Source: Albugo candida
Lineage: Eukaryota; Oomycota; Peronosporomycetes; Albuginales; Albuginaceae
Assembly (NCBI GenBank): GCA_905220665.1
Contig: CAJNAR010000149.1
Coordinates: 496,001 to 560,000, forward strand
Direction of reading: 5' to 3'
DNA: 64,000 bases
The first letter of the stretch is position 1; each line of letters begins with the position of its first letter. A program made the position numbers and the translations under genes. Below are positions 1 to 12,482 of this stretch, one piece after another. Under the pieces are notes generated by a model. That model did no database searches. It saw only the letters and a list, made by a program, of their open reading frames with translations, and had not been told where the DNA came from.

Positions 1-3000
1 ACTGTGATTGCACTCTACCTCATGGCATTGTGCTCACTACCGTCCCAATCGTTTGTGATCCAGGTAAACACGTGGTCTTGTCAGCACAGGCTTTGCCAAC
101 TAATTCAATAAAAAGATGACCACTTCCATTCGAGCCACGCCATTAACCATTCGAGACTGTACTAGCCATCCTTTCATTCGACACGATCGTGACTACCTCT
201 ACTCTTCAAACGAATTCTTTTTCCCATGACCATGGTAGAGAGGTTGAATTTCGACTGGGTGAGGGTCCGTTCTACCTAGTTGCGGCTAAACTTCGACAGC
301 GTGTTGAAACGAATGCTTGCCTCTGCTTTATATTCGCAGTCTTTCCCCGCTGCCACCGATTCATGGACTTCGTCATCATCGTGATCCAAATGAAGCGGTG
401 CGCAATACTCGGGATGCCCTCCCACCGATGATCCGTCCGAGAAGCGTAAGCAGGAACATCATCCGATTTGTGCGACAGCAAAGGGCAACGCGATAAGATT
501 GCGTGGTCTACTTCCTCCACCCGTCACCAGCTGTAACACGATGATACGCATCCTGTCTGTCCAGCGACGCTTGTCTCAACCAACAAGCCTGACGAGCCTT
601 TGTTACTTGCTTGGTTTTACTAAATTTCACCATTGCGTCTTCAAGCTTACTTGTCGCGTCATCATGTCTTACCGCATGCGACACAGACCTTCCTAAAAGT
701 GTGTGCATCGGAACCCATCAGCTATCTACGAGGTAAAGTCTGACTGCCTTGTGTTCGGCGTTCTGCTCCTTCCCTGTAAGAGCTGATGAGCTGTTGTCGC
801 TGGATATCTTGTATTCGGTAAGGCAATTCCAGGAAGAATGCCTTGTAACTTCGACAACTGCGTTGAACAGTGTAGGTATCTTTGTCGCTCATATATGGTG
901 ACGCTGGAATCGTGTATGCAACGCCAGCTCATACGTGAACAGAAAACAGTCTTCACACTGGCTAGATGGACGCACGGGATCCCAGAATGCTTCCTTTTTA
1001 TGCCAACGTCAATTGATTTCGGATTTCGACTGTGGCTGACTTGATCGAGGTGTGACTCCGTACGCGGCCGCTTCTGAAAGGCTTTACCATCGATAGTGAG
1101 ACGGGTATATACGTCATGCGCTTCTTGGTATTCTTGCATCTTCTACTTCAGTACGAATATTTTAGTTAGTGAGATAACCATCAAAATTGAAGCAAATGAA
1201 GACGCGTTTAACATTGGTGTCGGATTAAAAGGTGGTGAAAGGAAGGTGAATTGTGAACATTAGACTCAGAAATTTCGTAATCAATCCGATTGATTATCAA
1301 CTGACAAGACCTAGTTACTTGTAATAAGTAAAATCTGGTTGCGTAAGTTTGCAAATCTACAAGATCCTACTACAAAAATTAATGGTTCAGACCCGAAGGC
1401 CAAGCTTATGCGTAGACTGTACGGATTCAAATACGATGCTTGTTCAATGATGATGCCACGATGATCCTTGTATTACGCATGGCGTTGATCTTTTTATCTC
1501 TTTATTTCTTCAATGAAACTTGTATTTATTTGCGGCCATCATGGTTGGGCATACGGAGGAGCTCCATGGTGAATCAATAAAAACAATAGGCCCGAGCTGC
1601 GCACCAGTTTAGACTCCCATGAAACTACTAAGTAACCTAGAATCCGTGTTTATGTTGCTAACGATTCCTATTCAAACGTTTATCGGAGATGTTTCTCTCA
1701 GTGGTCGCTTCCTTCATATTCAACAAATGAGCCATGTATCACTTGGAAACAATAAGAATTCAGAACTAGAACAGATTTGTGATTGCCAATAGGAAGTACA
1801 TCGGTACACTGCGGGCTCAACATCTGCTTATGTAGGAGAGCGTAAAATCGATTGACCACATCTCCAACCCGTTCTGCGGTCTATATCAACCCACAAATTA
1901 TACTCCATTTCGTTGACCGATTGAGTGCATGTGGAGAATTGAAGTTAATTGGGCTCGATTGCATCGCTTGTCTGTCGGTCAAATGACGCCACATACTCAT
2001 TACAGAGATATCTCTTTCTCGACAAATTGCAATAGAAGCAGAAGAGGATTCTATAGGGACCTGTTGTGTCAGCCTTTTTATTTTTTGAATTTGTATCATG
2101 TGCCCGAATGGCTCGAGAGTAATGCTTTATCAGAAAGTCTTAAGTCCTTTGGCTTAGGACCTCAGACGGACATATTCTGGTAGATTTTGATTGTTCAGGC
2201 TAAAAGTTAAGCTCTCTGACTGAAGATCTTTATTTGTATTAGTGATCTCACCATGAAGATAAAAAATGCAAGTTTAGCCACCACAACTGAAACATCACAG
2301 AAGTCAGCCTCATCATCGAGTGGGGCTCGTGACCTGGAAAGAAAGACATAGCACTCTTCATTCGACACATTCAGATGTTGGAGAAGGATGCATAATGTAT
2401 GAACAGTTACCAGAAGGATCGTGTAAAAAGATTCGCAAGGTCGACTTGCGCGAATTGAACAGCGAAGCTAGATTTGGAAGCTTAGTGCTCGCGACATACA
2501 GCGACCTATAACTTGATTCACAAGGAGCATTGCAAATCAGGCATGAAGCCCAGCCTAGGCTCATCCACCATTGGACAAGGATTATCTGAAAAAATTCATC
2601 GGATCTGATAGAGCTTGATTTGGTTTGTCTGACTTTAATCGCGATGAGGGAAGTGGCTAATTATGTCTATGTGTACCATAATAGTAATTGGGGCCTAAAG
2701 TAGTGGACGATGCCTTACTCGAAGAAGCAAGTGCGGTGCACCTGGAAGGATCAACATGTTATATGTCTCATTTCATCCAGTTTCCCAACAATTAGCGATC
2801 CAGTTTTGGTAGCTAGGTGTCACGTTGCCAACTCTCCTTTGCCCTTCTTATTTTGGAACACCAGAGCTGGGCCAGTGCATGGTTAGAATGATATACTAAG
2901 GCCCATGTTTGGTAACTTGTTCTACTCGAACTACGATTGTAAAAATTGTTTTCTATCTCTTTTTACAGCCCCATTCGACAAGATCAACAAGGATTTGTAC

Positions 3001-3233
3001 GAGTGATAAGATCGTGCAAGTGGCTTGGGTTTGCATCTAGAGTTACACGAGACAGTAGATGCTATTTATGCTTGCTTGGCGCAATTCCACTTACTCGCAA
3101 ATATTCCATTGGACAAGCAAAAGAAATAAATGTTTTGTTTAAAATTCAAGTACATATTCGCAGTAAGCTATATGTCCGACCGAATACATTGGGTCGAAAT
3201 AAGGTCGGTAATAGCAGTCGTGCACGCTCGCAA
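1..3233. other. Region without a recognisable gene
   Basis: Only short open frames occur here (up to about 137 codons, on both strands). None shows a family motif, a signal peptide or a credible splice pattern. I see no repeat structure or RNA gene. The 5' end may hold decayed sequence or the distal regulatory region of the invertase gene, but nothing shows this directly. Confidence 0.5.
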
Positions 3234-5033
3234 TCAACTCCCTCTGCTCCGATACGGCCAGGCTGTTTTCGCATCAGCCCATACTTCGAGACTTTCGAAC
3301 TTGACATTTCCATTGGAAACGACAGAAATGCTATCCGACGGAGATAAGGTTTCACAGGGGTAAATCCTCGTGGATAGTGCCAAACGATCATTTACAAATA
3401 CTTCCACCACAGACTTGTCAACGAAAATATTGAATCTTACAGCTTCAAACTTGACGGTACACTGGCCATTAACGTTATTGACAATCTTGTGCGCCTCGAA
3501 ATATGCTTGGTGGGGAGTCGTGGCGGGTCTGTGGTCTGGGGTAGCCTCAGGACAAGTCATATCACAGCTGTTAGTGCGATCAATGATCACCATATGGCTG
3601 CTGTGATTGTAGATTATTTTCGTAAACTCGGCGCCAGCCATGCTAAGTCGAACTTTGAAGCCAAATTCTGCATTATCATCAAACTCAGTCACCACTGCAA
3701 GAATCTCGAAAGAGTTGCCTTTTATTGGAAGAACTTGCTCAACCCCTTTGATCAATTGAAGCTCCGACATGTTGAGCTTATTCGACCCGCGTAATTTCCG
3801 CAATTCTGGCCAAGGAGCAATTTTCAGAGTTTTGATTGTGCTAATCTTAAATGACTGCCCTCCACAGTTCAGATTCTCCTGCTTGGTCACAATATGGGAT
3901 GATTTAGCTGATAAACGACTCTGCGGATCATAGATTTTCGTGATTGTAATGATGTCAAGTACGCGACTTAGTGCATGCATTCCATTCCAGCCTTGAAGTT
4001 GGGCTTCTCTTCCGTTATCCTCGATAATCCATGCAAAGGCTATATGTTTGTCACTTTTTGGATCTTTGAAAATAGTGCTTGCGTACCAAATACCGTTATC
4101 GGCAATTCCAACCATCTTGGGATTGAACGCTACCTTACCACCTTCATTCTCGAAAGAACCTGCCAACCAAAGTACGGAATGCAAGTCACCTTTTTCTATG
4201 CATAGAAGCATAACATCGAATATGCTTCCTTCTTCATCTACAAGCTCCACGATACTTGTCATTTCGAAATTGTCTCCAAAATTTCCAGTTACAGCTTCTT
4301 CACCAAATGAACTACGTGGTAGTGCCGAAAAGATTAGACCTTGATAGTTCAAAGACGAAAGACTGGATCCACTGTAGAAGAAAACGGCTGGACCTTTCCC
4401 TCTGATTCCTCCTGCAAGAATCATGTGTAGTTGCGGCTTATCGGAATGACCAAGGGCGATATCTAACGAACGAGATTGTATGAAATAAGGATCGCGCCAA
4501 CCAGTAACATTATAATCACTCGGAGAGTATAGGATCAGTGGTTCTTTGTACTTTTGCCAAGTGAGACCATTATCATGAGTCGTAGCTGCCATAACATGTT
4601 CGCAATGTGAATATGCAATTTTATGACTGATTGGTAAGCAACTGGCCCCAGTGTATATAAGGACAATTTCACTGACTCCATTCTTGTCAGTCATGATTGC
4701 CTGCCCCGAAAATACACCCTTTTTATCATATTCGCTATCGGGTGACAGCGCGATTGGAGCATCCACCCATTCCACAAGATTCTTTGATGTAGCTTGACCC
4801 CAACTCATATTACCCCATGACGTACCAAAAGGATTAAACTGATAAAACATGTGATACTCATTCGTTTTAGCGTTCCAATGTATCCCGCAAGGATCATTCA
4901 TCCATTTGCTTTCAGCAATAAAGTGGAAGGCTGGTCGATATTTAAAGAACAGTTGACTCAAGTCCGACTCTTTTGCATGTAATGGCTGGTTGTTCAGCCA
5001 CAAGTTTGCTAAAGTCAAAGCAAGATACTTCAT
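3234..5033 (-). CDS. Secreted GH32 invertase (beta-fructofuranosidase)
   Basis: Hydrolyses terminal beta-fructosides, mainly sucrose, outside the cell. The 599-aa product has a hydrophobic N-terminal signal (about residues 1-20, ending near QPLHA). It then carries the GH32 five-bladed propeller motifs: WMNDPCG near residue 45 (the Asp is the nucleophile; the usual Asn/Pro-Gly context has Cys before Gly), FSGQ near 109, and WRDP near 180 (transition-state Asp). A Glu in GNFGDNFEM near 257 matches the acid/base position, although the usual E-C pair is E-M here. A C-terminal beta-sandwich follows. The start is the first real ATG at 5033; the open frame extends 18 bp further only to a TTG. No intron is needed. 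The neighbours are gene-free stretches. The gene is complete and apparently functional. Sucrose against other fructans as substrate cannot be told from sequence. Confidence 0.9.
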   Translation of the reverse strand: MKYLALTLANLWLNNQPLHAKESDLSQLFFKYRPAFHFIAESKWMNDPCGIHWNAKTNEYHMFYQFNPFGTSWGNMSWGQATSKNLVEWVDAPIALSPDSEYDKKGVFSGQAIMTDKNGVSEIVLIYTGASCLPISHKIAYSHCEHVMAATTHDNGLTWQKYKEPLILYSPSDYNVTGWRDPYFIQSRSLDIALGHSDKPQLHMILAGGIRGKGPAVFFYSGSSLSSLNYQGLIFSALPRSSFGEEAVTGNFGDNFEMTSIVELVDEEGSIFDVMLLCIEKGDLHSVLWLAGSFENEGGKVAFNPKMVGIADNGIWYASTIFKDPKSDKHIAFAWIIEDNGREAQLQGWNGMHALSRVLDIITITKIYDPQSRLSAKSSHIVTKQENLNCGGQSFKISTIKTLKIAPWPELRKLRGSNKLNMSELQLIKGVEQVLPIKGNSFEILAVVTEFDDNAEFGFKVRLSMAGAEFTKIIYNHSSHMVIIDRTNSCDMTCPEATPDHRPATTPHQAYFEAHKIVNNVNGQCTVKFEAVRFNIFVDKSVVEVFVNDRLALSTRIYPCETLSPSDSISVVSNGNVKFESLEVWADAKTAWPYRSRGS

Positions 5034-7234
5034 CCTGTCAAGTATTTTCAATTGTGTTCCTTTTTACTTGGAGCCGTAGATTCGGAAGTGAATAAGACCT
5101 CTCATCTGGTCGGCTTAGAGCGGCTGGAGAGAACATTGAATTCAGAGCTTCAACAAACTCTAGTGATATGATTGAGTGCAGCGTGTGTTTTGATGTGAGA
5201 AACAGGTAAATTTAAGAGTGCAGCACCTTTTTTACCTTAGAGAAACCATGCAAGTTCAATGTCGTAAAGGGTGGGCAAGTAATAAGTATTTCAAGGTGAG
5301 AACATCAAAGAAGCCGATTGTATCAGTAGAAAAAAACATATGTTTGCTAGGTTTGGCATCCGCTACGTGGCCAATAGATTGGCTTTAGTTCGGCTGAACA
5401 CCTTATCGCTTGTCAAGATGAGTTCCACATACGGGGATTATTTCGTATTAATTTCATCATATTCATCTTTCTTCTCCTTACCATTTTTGCCGCGGATGGA
5501 TTGGTACTGATTAAGCTGTAAACGTATGCTCAATAACGACTCACCTGTATTGATTCACTCTCAATTGCTCCCAACGAGAAGGAGTATGTTTCCTGGATTG
5601 TAATCTACCTTAGGTAATCGGTGTTCTGAATAAAGCGACGTGTGAAACGCTATATTCACCGTATAACTTGAGCCACGCTGCATTGTTCATGTTTAGGTGG
5701 GCAGTTGGCCGGATCTGATATGCCCTCTATCTTCGCGCCTTAAGCCACGCGATTGCGCCGACTTGAACATTTAACCAGGCATTGGCTCTGGGATGCGCGA
5801 CTCTACGCGCATGACAGATCGACGCGCTCTATAACTAATTTATTTGCGGCTTTATTGTCTTGAGCCTCGCTTCCGAACATGAAATTCATCAATAAGCCAA
5901 AGCGTCACGGTTGATCTTACAATGAAAGCGCTAGCTTCCACAGCGTCTTCCTGGAAGAAATTCAATTAACTCAGTGATTTCCATAATCGCCTTTTCTATT
6001 ATCGCTCACAATAGCCTTATCTCTGTCATGGTAGCGGGGCCGACAAGGTGATTGCCTTCCACCTTTGTTCCTATTTATATTACCAGTTGGTTTCGTATAA
6101 ACAGTATGCTGCCGAGCATTCTGTTAGTGGATACGCAGTACGCTTGGCCGTTACTTTGCCGTTGATGCTATTGGCAACAACGCATTTAAGGATGACGATC
6201 GAAGATTTCATCGTGATCTACCGAACCCGACTGGGCCTGAATCGCATGTCGTAGTTGCTAAAAAAAGCGCCTTTACTTGTCTCATGTCATGATCGCTACG
6301 ATCGATACGAAATGCTCCTTTGTGACAGTTTCCTGCGGCTTCTTTTTACAAGCTTTCGGAATACTCGGTATTTTCTTAAGGACTATGTATCGGCAAATAG
6401 AACTATCAATTGATGACTGATTGGACCCGACAATTTCGAACACGGGTACACCAGTTCGGCACAGATATTGATCATCTTTTATGTCGTGGTTCTCTAGACC
6501 TTGTTGAGAAACTCATGTGCTGGTCAAATAGCTCTTTTCTCTCACCCGATTGAAGTTCTTGTTAAGCGTACAAGAAGTGACAAAGCCTAAATGATTTTCT
6601 TAGAAAAGGTTGAACGAGGACCTGACATTATCTTATTCGTTGGCTTTTGCAACTCGTAGATTTGATTCAAAGCCAAAATAATAATACGTCGTGGTGAGCT
6701 GTGTTGACTTTGCACAAGTTATAAGCCTTTACGAGAAGACAGGACTTTGGAGAATTTAGTTTCGATGATGAACAAAATATACAACTGATCATCAACTCTC
6801 TGATGAGTACACGAGTACACAAGCGTGCTCCTTGTCGTTTAGAGATATTGGTACATAAACAAGAAGCAACTACAAAACTCGTTAGCCACAGAGTCTCTTC
6901 CTACTATATGTACCCAATCCAAATTTCAATTCATCATTTTTGACTACCCGAAAAACGATTTGGGGATATTTAATCGTATTATTGCTTTGCGTGGAGCTAG
7001 CACTTGACTACCATTTTGAGGTTCAATGGTAAAGTTGGTTAGAAAAAGTTTAATTGAGAACTTTGCCGGTGCAAAATCACGCAATCTGGTCTACTACTAT
7101 CACTTACAAGTAAAGCTCCACTTCATAATATATGACATGATGCTGGCATTTTCACAAAAATAGAAGCCGCGTCAAATAACATTCATTCTTCTATTTCGTG
7201 TTGACCACAAAAGGCCGTGATACTTATTTCTGCC
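5034..7234. other. Intergenic, no gene recognised
   Basis: About 2.2 kb between the divergent invertase and urease genes. It presumably holds both promoters. A 68-codon frame at 6048-6254 shows no recognisable family. No repeat or RNA gene was seen. Confidence 0.5.
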
Positions 7235-10024
7235 ATGCGTTTGAGCCCTCGGGAGGAAGATCACTTGCTTCTCCATAATGCTGGATTTCTCGCACAAAAA
7301 CGCCTTGCGCGCGGTTTAAAATTGAATTGTAGTGAAGCCATCTCTTTACTTGCTTCCCAAGTACGTTATGACTGCAAACACATCTAATTATCCAGATTTG
7401 TAAGATCTTGCTGCTGTAGACGTTAGAATTTATTCGAGATGGGAAAAAAGTAGCTGAACTAATGACACTTGGTACTCAGATACTCGGAAGGTTGCTTTCA
7501 CTTCAATTGATTCATTATTTGAGATTTAATCCCATGAACGTTCAGACGTCAAGTGCTTCGTGGGGTTGCTAAAATAGTCGATGAGGTTCAAGTCGAAGGT
7601 ACATTTCCGGACGGCACCAAGCTTGTGACAATCCATAATCCAATTGTTCTTTTGGATGGGGACATGAATCTTGCACTTTACGGATCGTATCTTCCGATTC
7701 CATCGATCGAGATCTTTAGCCAGCCATCAGCCGCTGATGAGGATAATAACCTCGACGATCATCCACCGGGTGAAGTAATCACTCCAAATGAAGATTTGGT
7801 TCTAAACAAGGGCAGAATTTCGTTCTTTTTGAAAATCACCAATTTATCGGACCGACCCATCCAGGTTGGTTCTCATTATCACCTTATTGAGTGTAACCCT
7901 TACTTGAGAATGGACCGGCTTCGAGCTTACGGGAATCGGCTAAACATTGCGTCTGGCACTGCGATTCGTTTTGAACCTGGTGATGAGAAGACTGTGTCCG
8001 TCGTACCGATAGGAGGCAATCGTTGCATTTCGGGTGGTAATGGCCTAGCGTCAGGTCGTGTGGATCCTAAACGAGCACAAGAAATTTTGTCATCGTTGCT
8101 CGAAAAAGGATTTCATCATGAGCCTCAGGCTATGTGTCAGGAAGAAGCCAGACAGAAAGAGGCGATTGATGGAACCTGCATAATTACTCGGAGTAACTAC
8201 GCACAAACGTATGGTCCAACCACTGGAGATCGCGTGCGATTGGGAGACACGACGTTGTATATCTCAGTAGAGAATGACTGGACTGTGTACGGAGATGAAT
8301 GTAAGTTTGGCGGAGGCAAAGTGCTTCGGGAAGGAATGGGCCAAAACACCGGTAGTGGTTCCGATACGGCTCTGGAAACGATCATCACGAATGCCCTTAT
8401 TGTGGATTATACTGGAATCTACAAAGCTGACGTTGGAATGAAAGATGGGTACATTGTTGGCATTGGTAAAGGAGGAAATCCTGATGTAATGGATGGTGTC
8501 GGAGCCAACATGATTGTTGGTGTTAATACCGAAGTTATTGCTGGAGAGGGACTAATTCTGACTGCCGGAGGAATTGATGCTCATGTTCACTTTATCTGCC
8601 CACAGTTGTGCATCGAAGCGCTCACAAGGTAATATGAAGCATGTTTCAGTTCTGTTGAACTTCATGACAATCGTCGTTCTTATTTTGCAGCGGACTCACA
8701 ACAATGATCGGTGGGGGAACAGGTCCTGCAACAGGAACCAACGCTACAACCTGCACGCCGGGTCCGAACCATATCAAAATGATGCTGCAGGCCACTGATG
8801 CATTTCCGATCAATATTGGGCTCACCGGAAAAGGAAACTCTTCTCATCCACTTGGAATGCAAAATACGATTGATGCCGGTGCTGTGGGTCTCAAGCTACA
8901 TGAAGACTGGGGGACAACACCAGCGGCAATCGATGAGTGTCTATCAGTCGCGGAAAAAAATGACGTTCAGGTCACCATACACACCGATACTCTCAATGAG
9001 TCTTCATGCGTAGAACATACAATTGCCGCATTCAAAGGCCGCACTATTCATACGTATCATAGTGAAGGGGCCGGTGGAGGTCATGCGCCAGACATTATCA
9101 GCGTATGTGGCGAGGTCAATATTTTGCCTTCTTCGACAAATCCAACCCGACCATACACAATGAACACGATTGACGAGCATGTTGACATGCTGGTATGAAT
9201 TCTCTCTCGTTCGATTTACTGATTTTTCACACCTGACAAACCTTCTGATGTAGATGGTTTGTCATCATTTGGACCGTAATATCGCGGAGGATGTTGCGTT
9301 TGCCGAGTCGCGAATACGAGCAGAAACAATAGCGGCCGAAGATGTTCTTCATGATATGGGAGCGATCAGTATCATTTCTTCGGATTCGCAAGCGATGGGA
9401 CGAATTGGAGAAGTGATAACTCGAACCTGGCAGACTGCTGATAAAATGAAGCAAGAACGTGGATGTCTCACGGAAGATGCTACAGTGTGGAAAGGTGAAT
9501 GCGATAATTTCCGAGTTCGAAGATATATTGCAAAGTATACAATTAATCCTGCAATTGCCCATGGAATGTCGCATCTAATTGGTTCCATACAAGTCGGAAA
9601 ATGGGCCGACTTGTGCCTCTGGAAGCCGTGCTTTTTCGGGGCCAAGCCAGAATTGGTACTCAAAGGTGGTGTTATTGTGTATGGTCAAATGGGTGATCCA
9701 AACGCATCAATACCAACGCCTCAACCGGTAAAGATGCGACCAATGTTTGGTGCCTCCGGAGTTCTTGCGCCCGGGTCGAATTCCATCGCTTTTGTGAGCC
9801 AAGCTTGCAAACGTCTTCACACTGCGGAATCATATAAGCTCCAAAAACGTGTAGAACCGGTGCGGCAGTGTCGTGATTTGACCAAAAAAGATATGCAGCT
9901 GAACGATGCTCTACCGAAAATACATGTGGATCCGGAAACGTACCAAGTACGAGCAGATGGAGTGCTTCTAGAAGCAAAAGCTGCTTCGACCGTCGCATTA
10001 GCTCAACGATATTTCTTATTTTAA
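7235..10024 (+). CDS. Urease, single-chain (gamma-beta-alpha) type
   Basis: Nickel enzyme splitting urea to ammonia and carbamate in the cytosol. Five exons: 7235-7360, 7420-7490, 7546-8628, 8691-9192 and 9254-10024. Introns are 55-62 bp, and the second uses an unusual GTTGCT donor. The spliced product is 850 aa. Residues 1-100 match bacterial gamma (start [15 protein letters not shown]), about 130-240 match beta, and about 270-850 match alpha. Active-site residues are all present and sit five positions beyond jack-bean numbering: nickel ligands H412 and H414 (HVH), the carbamylated Lys K495 (GLKLHEDWG), D638, and flap residues C597 and H598 (MVCHHLD). The C-terminus ends in the usual AQRYFLF. 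The start is the ATG that gives the canonical gamma N-terminus. Urease accessory genes (UreD/F/G type) are not in this window. The gene ends 38 bp from the convergent next gene. Confidence 0.96.
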
Positions 10025-10062
10025 TATGAATTCTTGTGCGCCAACACGGTCACCAATCGGAC

Positions 10063-11636
10063 TCACATGATCCAAAGATTCTTAGATTTGACATTTGAAT
10101 CAAAGTTGATACGCGAAGACTCGCGTATAGAATCGGAACCAAAGGAAAGTCGAGATGAGACAAGTGAATTTGGTGTCGATGTACTGGTTTCGAGGATTGC
10201 AAATGATGACGTATTGCTGTCAGTAAAAGTGACTCCGGACTCTAATATTGCGGATGGGAACCTAGAGGATAGTAGGGACGGCGCATTGCTATTCGCTGTA
10301 TACTCGCTGCTAAGGCTCAACCCAGAATCAACCATATTACCCGATCCAGGTTTTGGTTGAGCCTTATTAGCAATAGAGGATGGACTTGATGTACGATCTA
10401 CCATCGGCATTTTGTCGCTTAGTGGTCTGCTCGCTGGTGCTGCCTCCGGTTGTTTTTTTCGTCTTTGTACAAAAATTACGACTCCAATTGCGGCAATTCC
10501 GAGAGAGACACCGAGACTGACTAGAAGTATACCCATGACATTATTTTTTCCATTCGACGACTTGTTTGACCTACTTTGTCCTGATGCTTCGACGACGGTC
10601 TTCCCGCCACCTCGTGAGAGTAATTGCTTGACATCTTTATCAATTTTATTCGTTGCATTCTGATGTGTATTGACATCGGATTTGTCGCAACAATCACCTG
10701 CGAGACAGAAGGAAGAGACCAAGGCAGCATGATCAGAGGGATAGCAATCGTTGAATTTTTGCCGAACGACGCTGCTTTTTGTCGCGCACACACCTGTCGG
10801 AAGTCGATGGAGGATATAGTCGAATTTTTCAGTACAGGTTGCTGTGAGTAGATCCCCGCAAAACGTGGGATCAGCACTATCGTCCTTCAAATCTTGGGTA
10901 ATCAAATACTGAACGGCAGGAGAAGAAGTTTTGCTATTCAGGTCGCCTAGAAGTATTATAGCCTTGTCGCTTTGTTGACACAGTGAACCAAGTCGTTGTA
11001 CGATCACCTTGGCTCCATTGCTCTGAGCCAGATCGTTACCAAGAGTTTCCCAATGCGTATTAAATACACAAACTGTGATACCGGTAGGTATATGGTTGAA
11101 TCGTCCCCACACACACGTACGATATTGCGTCATGCCCCAGTCAATAGAAGCCACATCTGGATTAGGACCCTATACAAACAACATCGCTTAGAGAAGGATA
11201 GGACCAGCATATTGATTTGACGTATGCTCCGTACCAGCCAAAACATCCCTGAAGCGATTGGAGCCCAGGTATCCTTCTTGTGATAGATAGCATTCCACTC
11301 TGCTGGATTGCCGTTAAGTGATCCCGAGGAAGCACCAACAGCTGCGTATGTGCTCAGCTGCTGATCCAGAAATCCTTTCTGAGCATCGGAGGTTTCTTGT
11401 ACTCCAAAAAAATCCGGATTCTGAGAAGCGATTTGTTGCACAACACCATCCTTTCGTATTCCATTCCATTGTGTGCAATGTTCATCAGCATCTTTTGGAG
11501 CCTGATCTGTTCGTATGTTGAATGTCATCAACTTCATCATCAAGGGGTTCTGTGCTGGCGTGGATTCTTGAGCGCTCACGTACGAAAAATGTAATATTGA
11601 CAGACTCGTGAAAAGCATGCATGTAAATGTCGGCAT
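10063..11636 (-). CDS. Membrane-anchored endonuclease/exonuclease/phosphatase (DNase I-fold) protein
   Basis: Two exons on the minus strand, 11636-11235 and 11169-10063, joined across a 65-bp intron to give 502 aa. Residues 1-22 form a signal peptide; an ATG at 11660 would add eight residues and is also possible. The EEP fold is marked by MTFNIR near 37-42, the metal-binding Glu in VQET (E81), FNTHWETLG, the LLGDLNS motif and PSDHAAL near the end of the domain. Then comes a Ser/Asn-rich linker and one clear transmembrane helix (VMGILLVSLGVSLGIAAIGV) followed by a basic stop-transfer RRKKQ and a Ser-rich tail. Predicted topology: catalytic domain outside or luminal, tail in the cytosol. Family members include DNases, sphingomyelinases and inositol phosphatases. 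The substrate cannot be assigned here. Confidence 0.85.
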
Positions 11637-12482
11637 GACGTCATAGAATGCCCAATGCATAATCGTTAAATGTATTGGAATACACGATATTCGACCAAGT
11701 GAATGGTATTTGTCACTTACAATCAGTGAAACTGCTTCAAAGTTTAATGACACTACTGAGAATCGCTGGTGTCAATATACCAAGCACCGATACTCTATTA
11801 TTAGTTGAACGGAAATGCCTGTGAGGGTTGGCTATCAGAAAAGGAATACGTAGCATGATTGGGTCTTTGCTCAATCGAGGAGGTGGTGACTGTACACGAC
11901 CGGGAGGATAAGTCGTGCTCTTACACTACGAATTATGTGTCCGGTACCCAATTGCAAGGTTTCGAGTCAGAACCCTCTTTATTTTGATTCGAATAAGAAG
12001 GTTAGGAAAAATCGATTTCGCACAGAACAGAGAAAGCAGATCCATTCCTATTGACAAGTATGAGACACTACATCGATGAGACCGGGAACGTGGTCGGATT
12101 TTGACATTCAGTGATTGGCTACTCCTCATGTCGATGCGGTTAATAGATGCCTTCCAAATTGAGAATAGATGCGCAATTCTATAATTAAGTAGAGTCCGTG
12201 CACGCTTTGCATCCAGGAGAACAATTGTTTCGTATTTCGTATCTCGTGTGCGCTTTCATCATTTGACTCCAAGTAACAAAAATAGCTGAACGATTGCATA
12301 ACAAGCTGCCATCTCGGGCGCCTAGTCTTTTGGCCCGACCTTCTGGCTCCCTAGATGCGGAATACCAGTTGGCGGACGGCCACACAGTTTTCGATGCCAT
12401 ATTGTCTCCCCAGAAAGTAGCAGTAACTTCTCATTACATTTCGCAATCTACACCTTCTAATCGTCCCGAAGCTCATCAAACA
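11637..12482. other. Divergent intergenic region
   Basis: About 850 bp between the EEP-fold gene (-) and the polycystin-like channel gene (+), transcribed away from each other. The channel's frame is open back to 12267 but contains no ATG before 12483, so the stretch is treated as promoter and 5' leader. No other feature recognised. Confidence 0.5.

Noticed and set aside
726..1139. 137-codon minus-strand frame
   Set aside because: No recognisable motif, low-complexity composition resembling chance, and no ATG-supported domain.
5034..5051. Six extra N-terminal residues on the invertase
   Set aside because: They depend on a TTG start. The ATG at 5033 gives a clean signal peptide.
6048..6254. 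68-codon plus-strand frame between invertase and urease
   Set aside because: No family similarity and no splice partners seen.
12294..12482. 63-residue N-terminal extension of the polycystin-like channel
   Set aside because: The frame is open but begins at TTG and has no ATG before 12483. Without evidence of an upstream exon it was left out.
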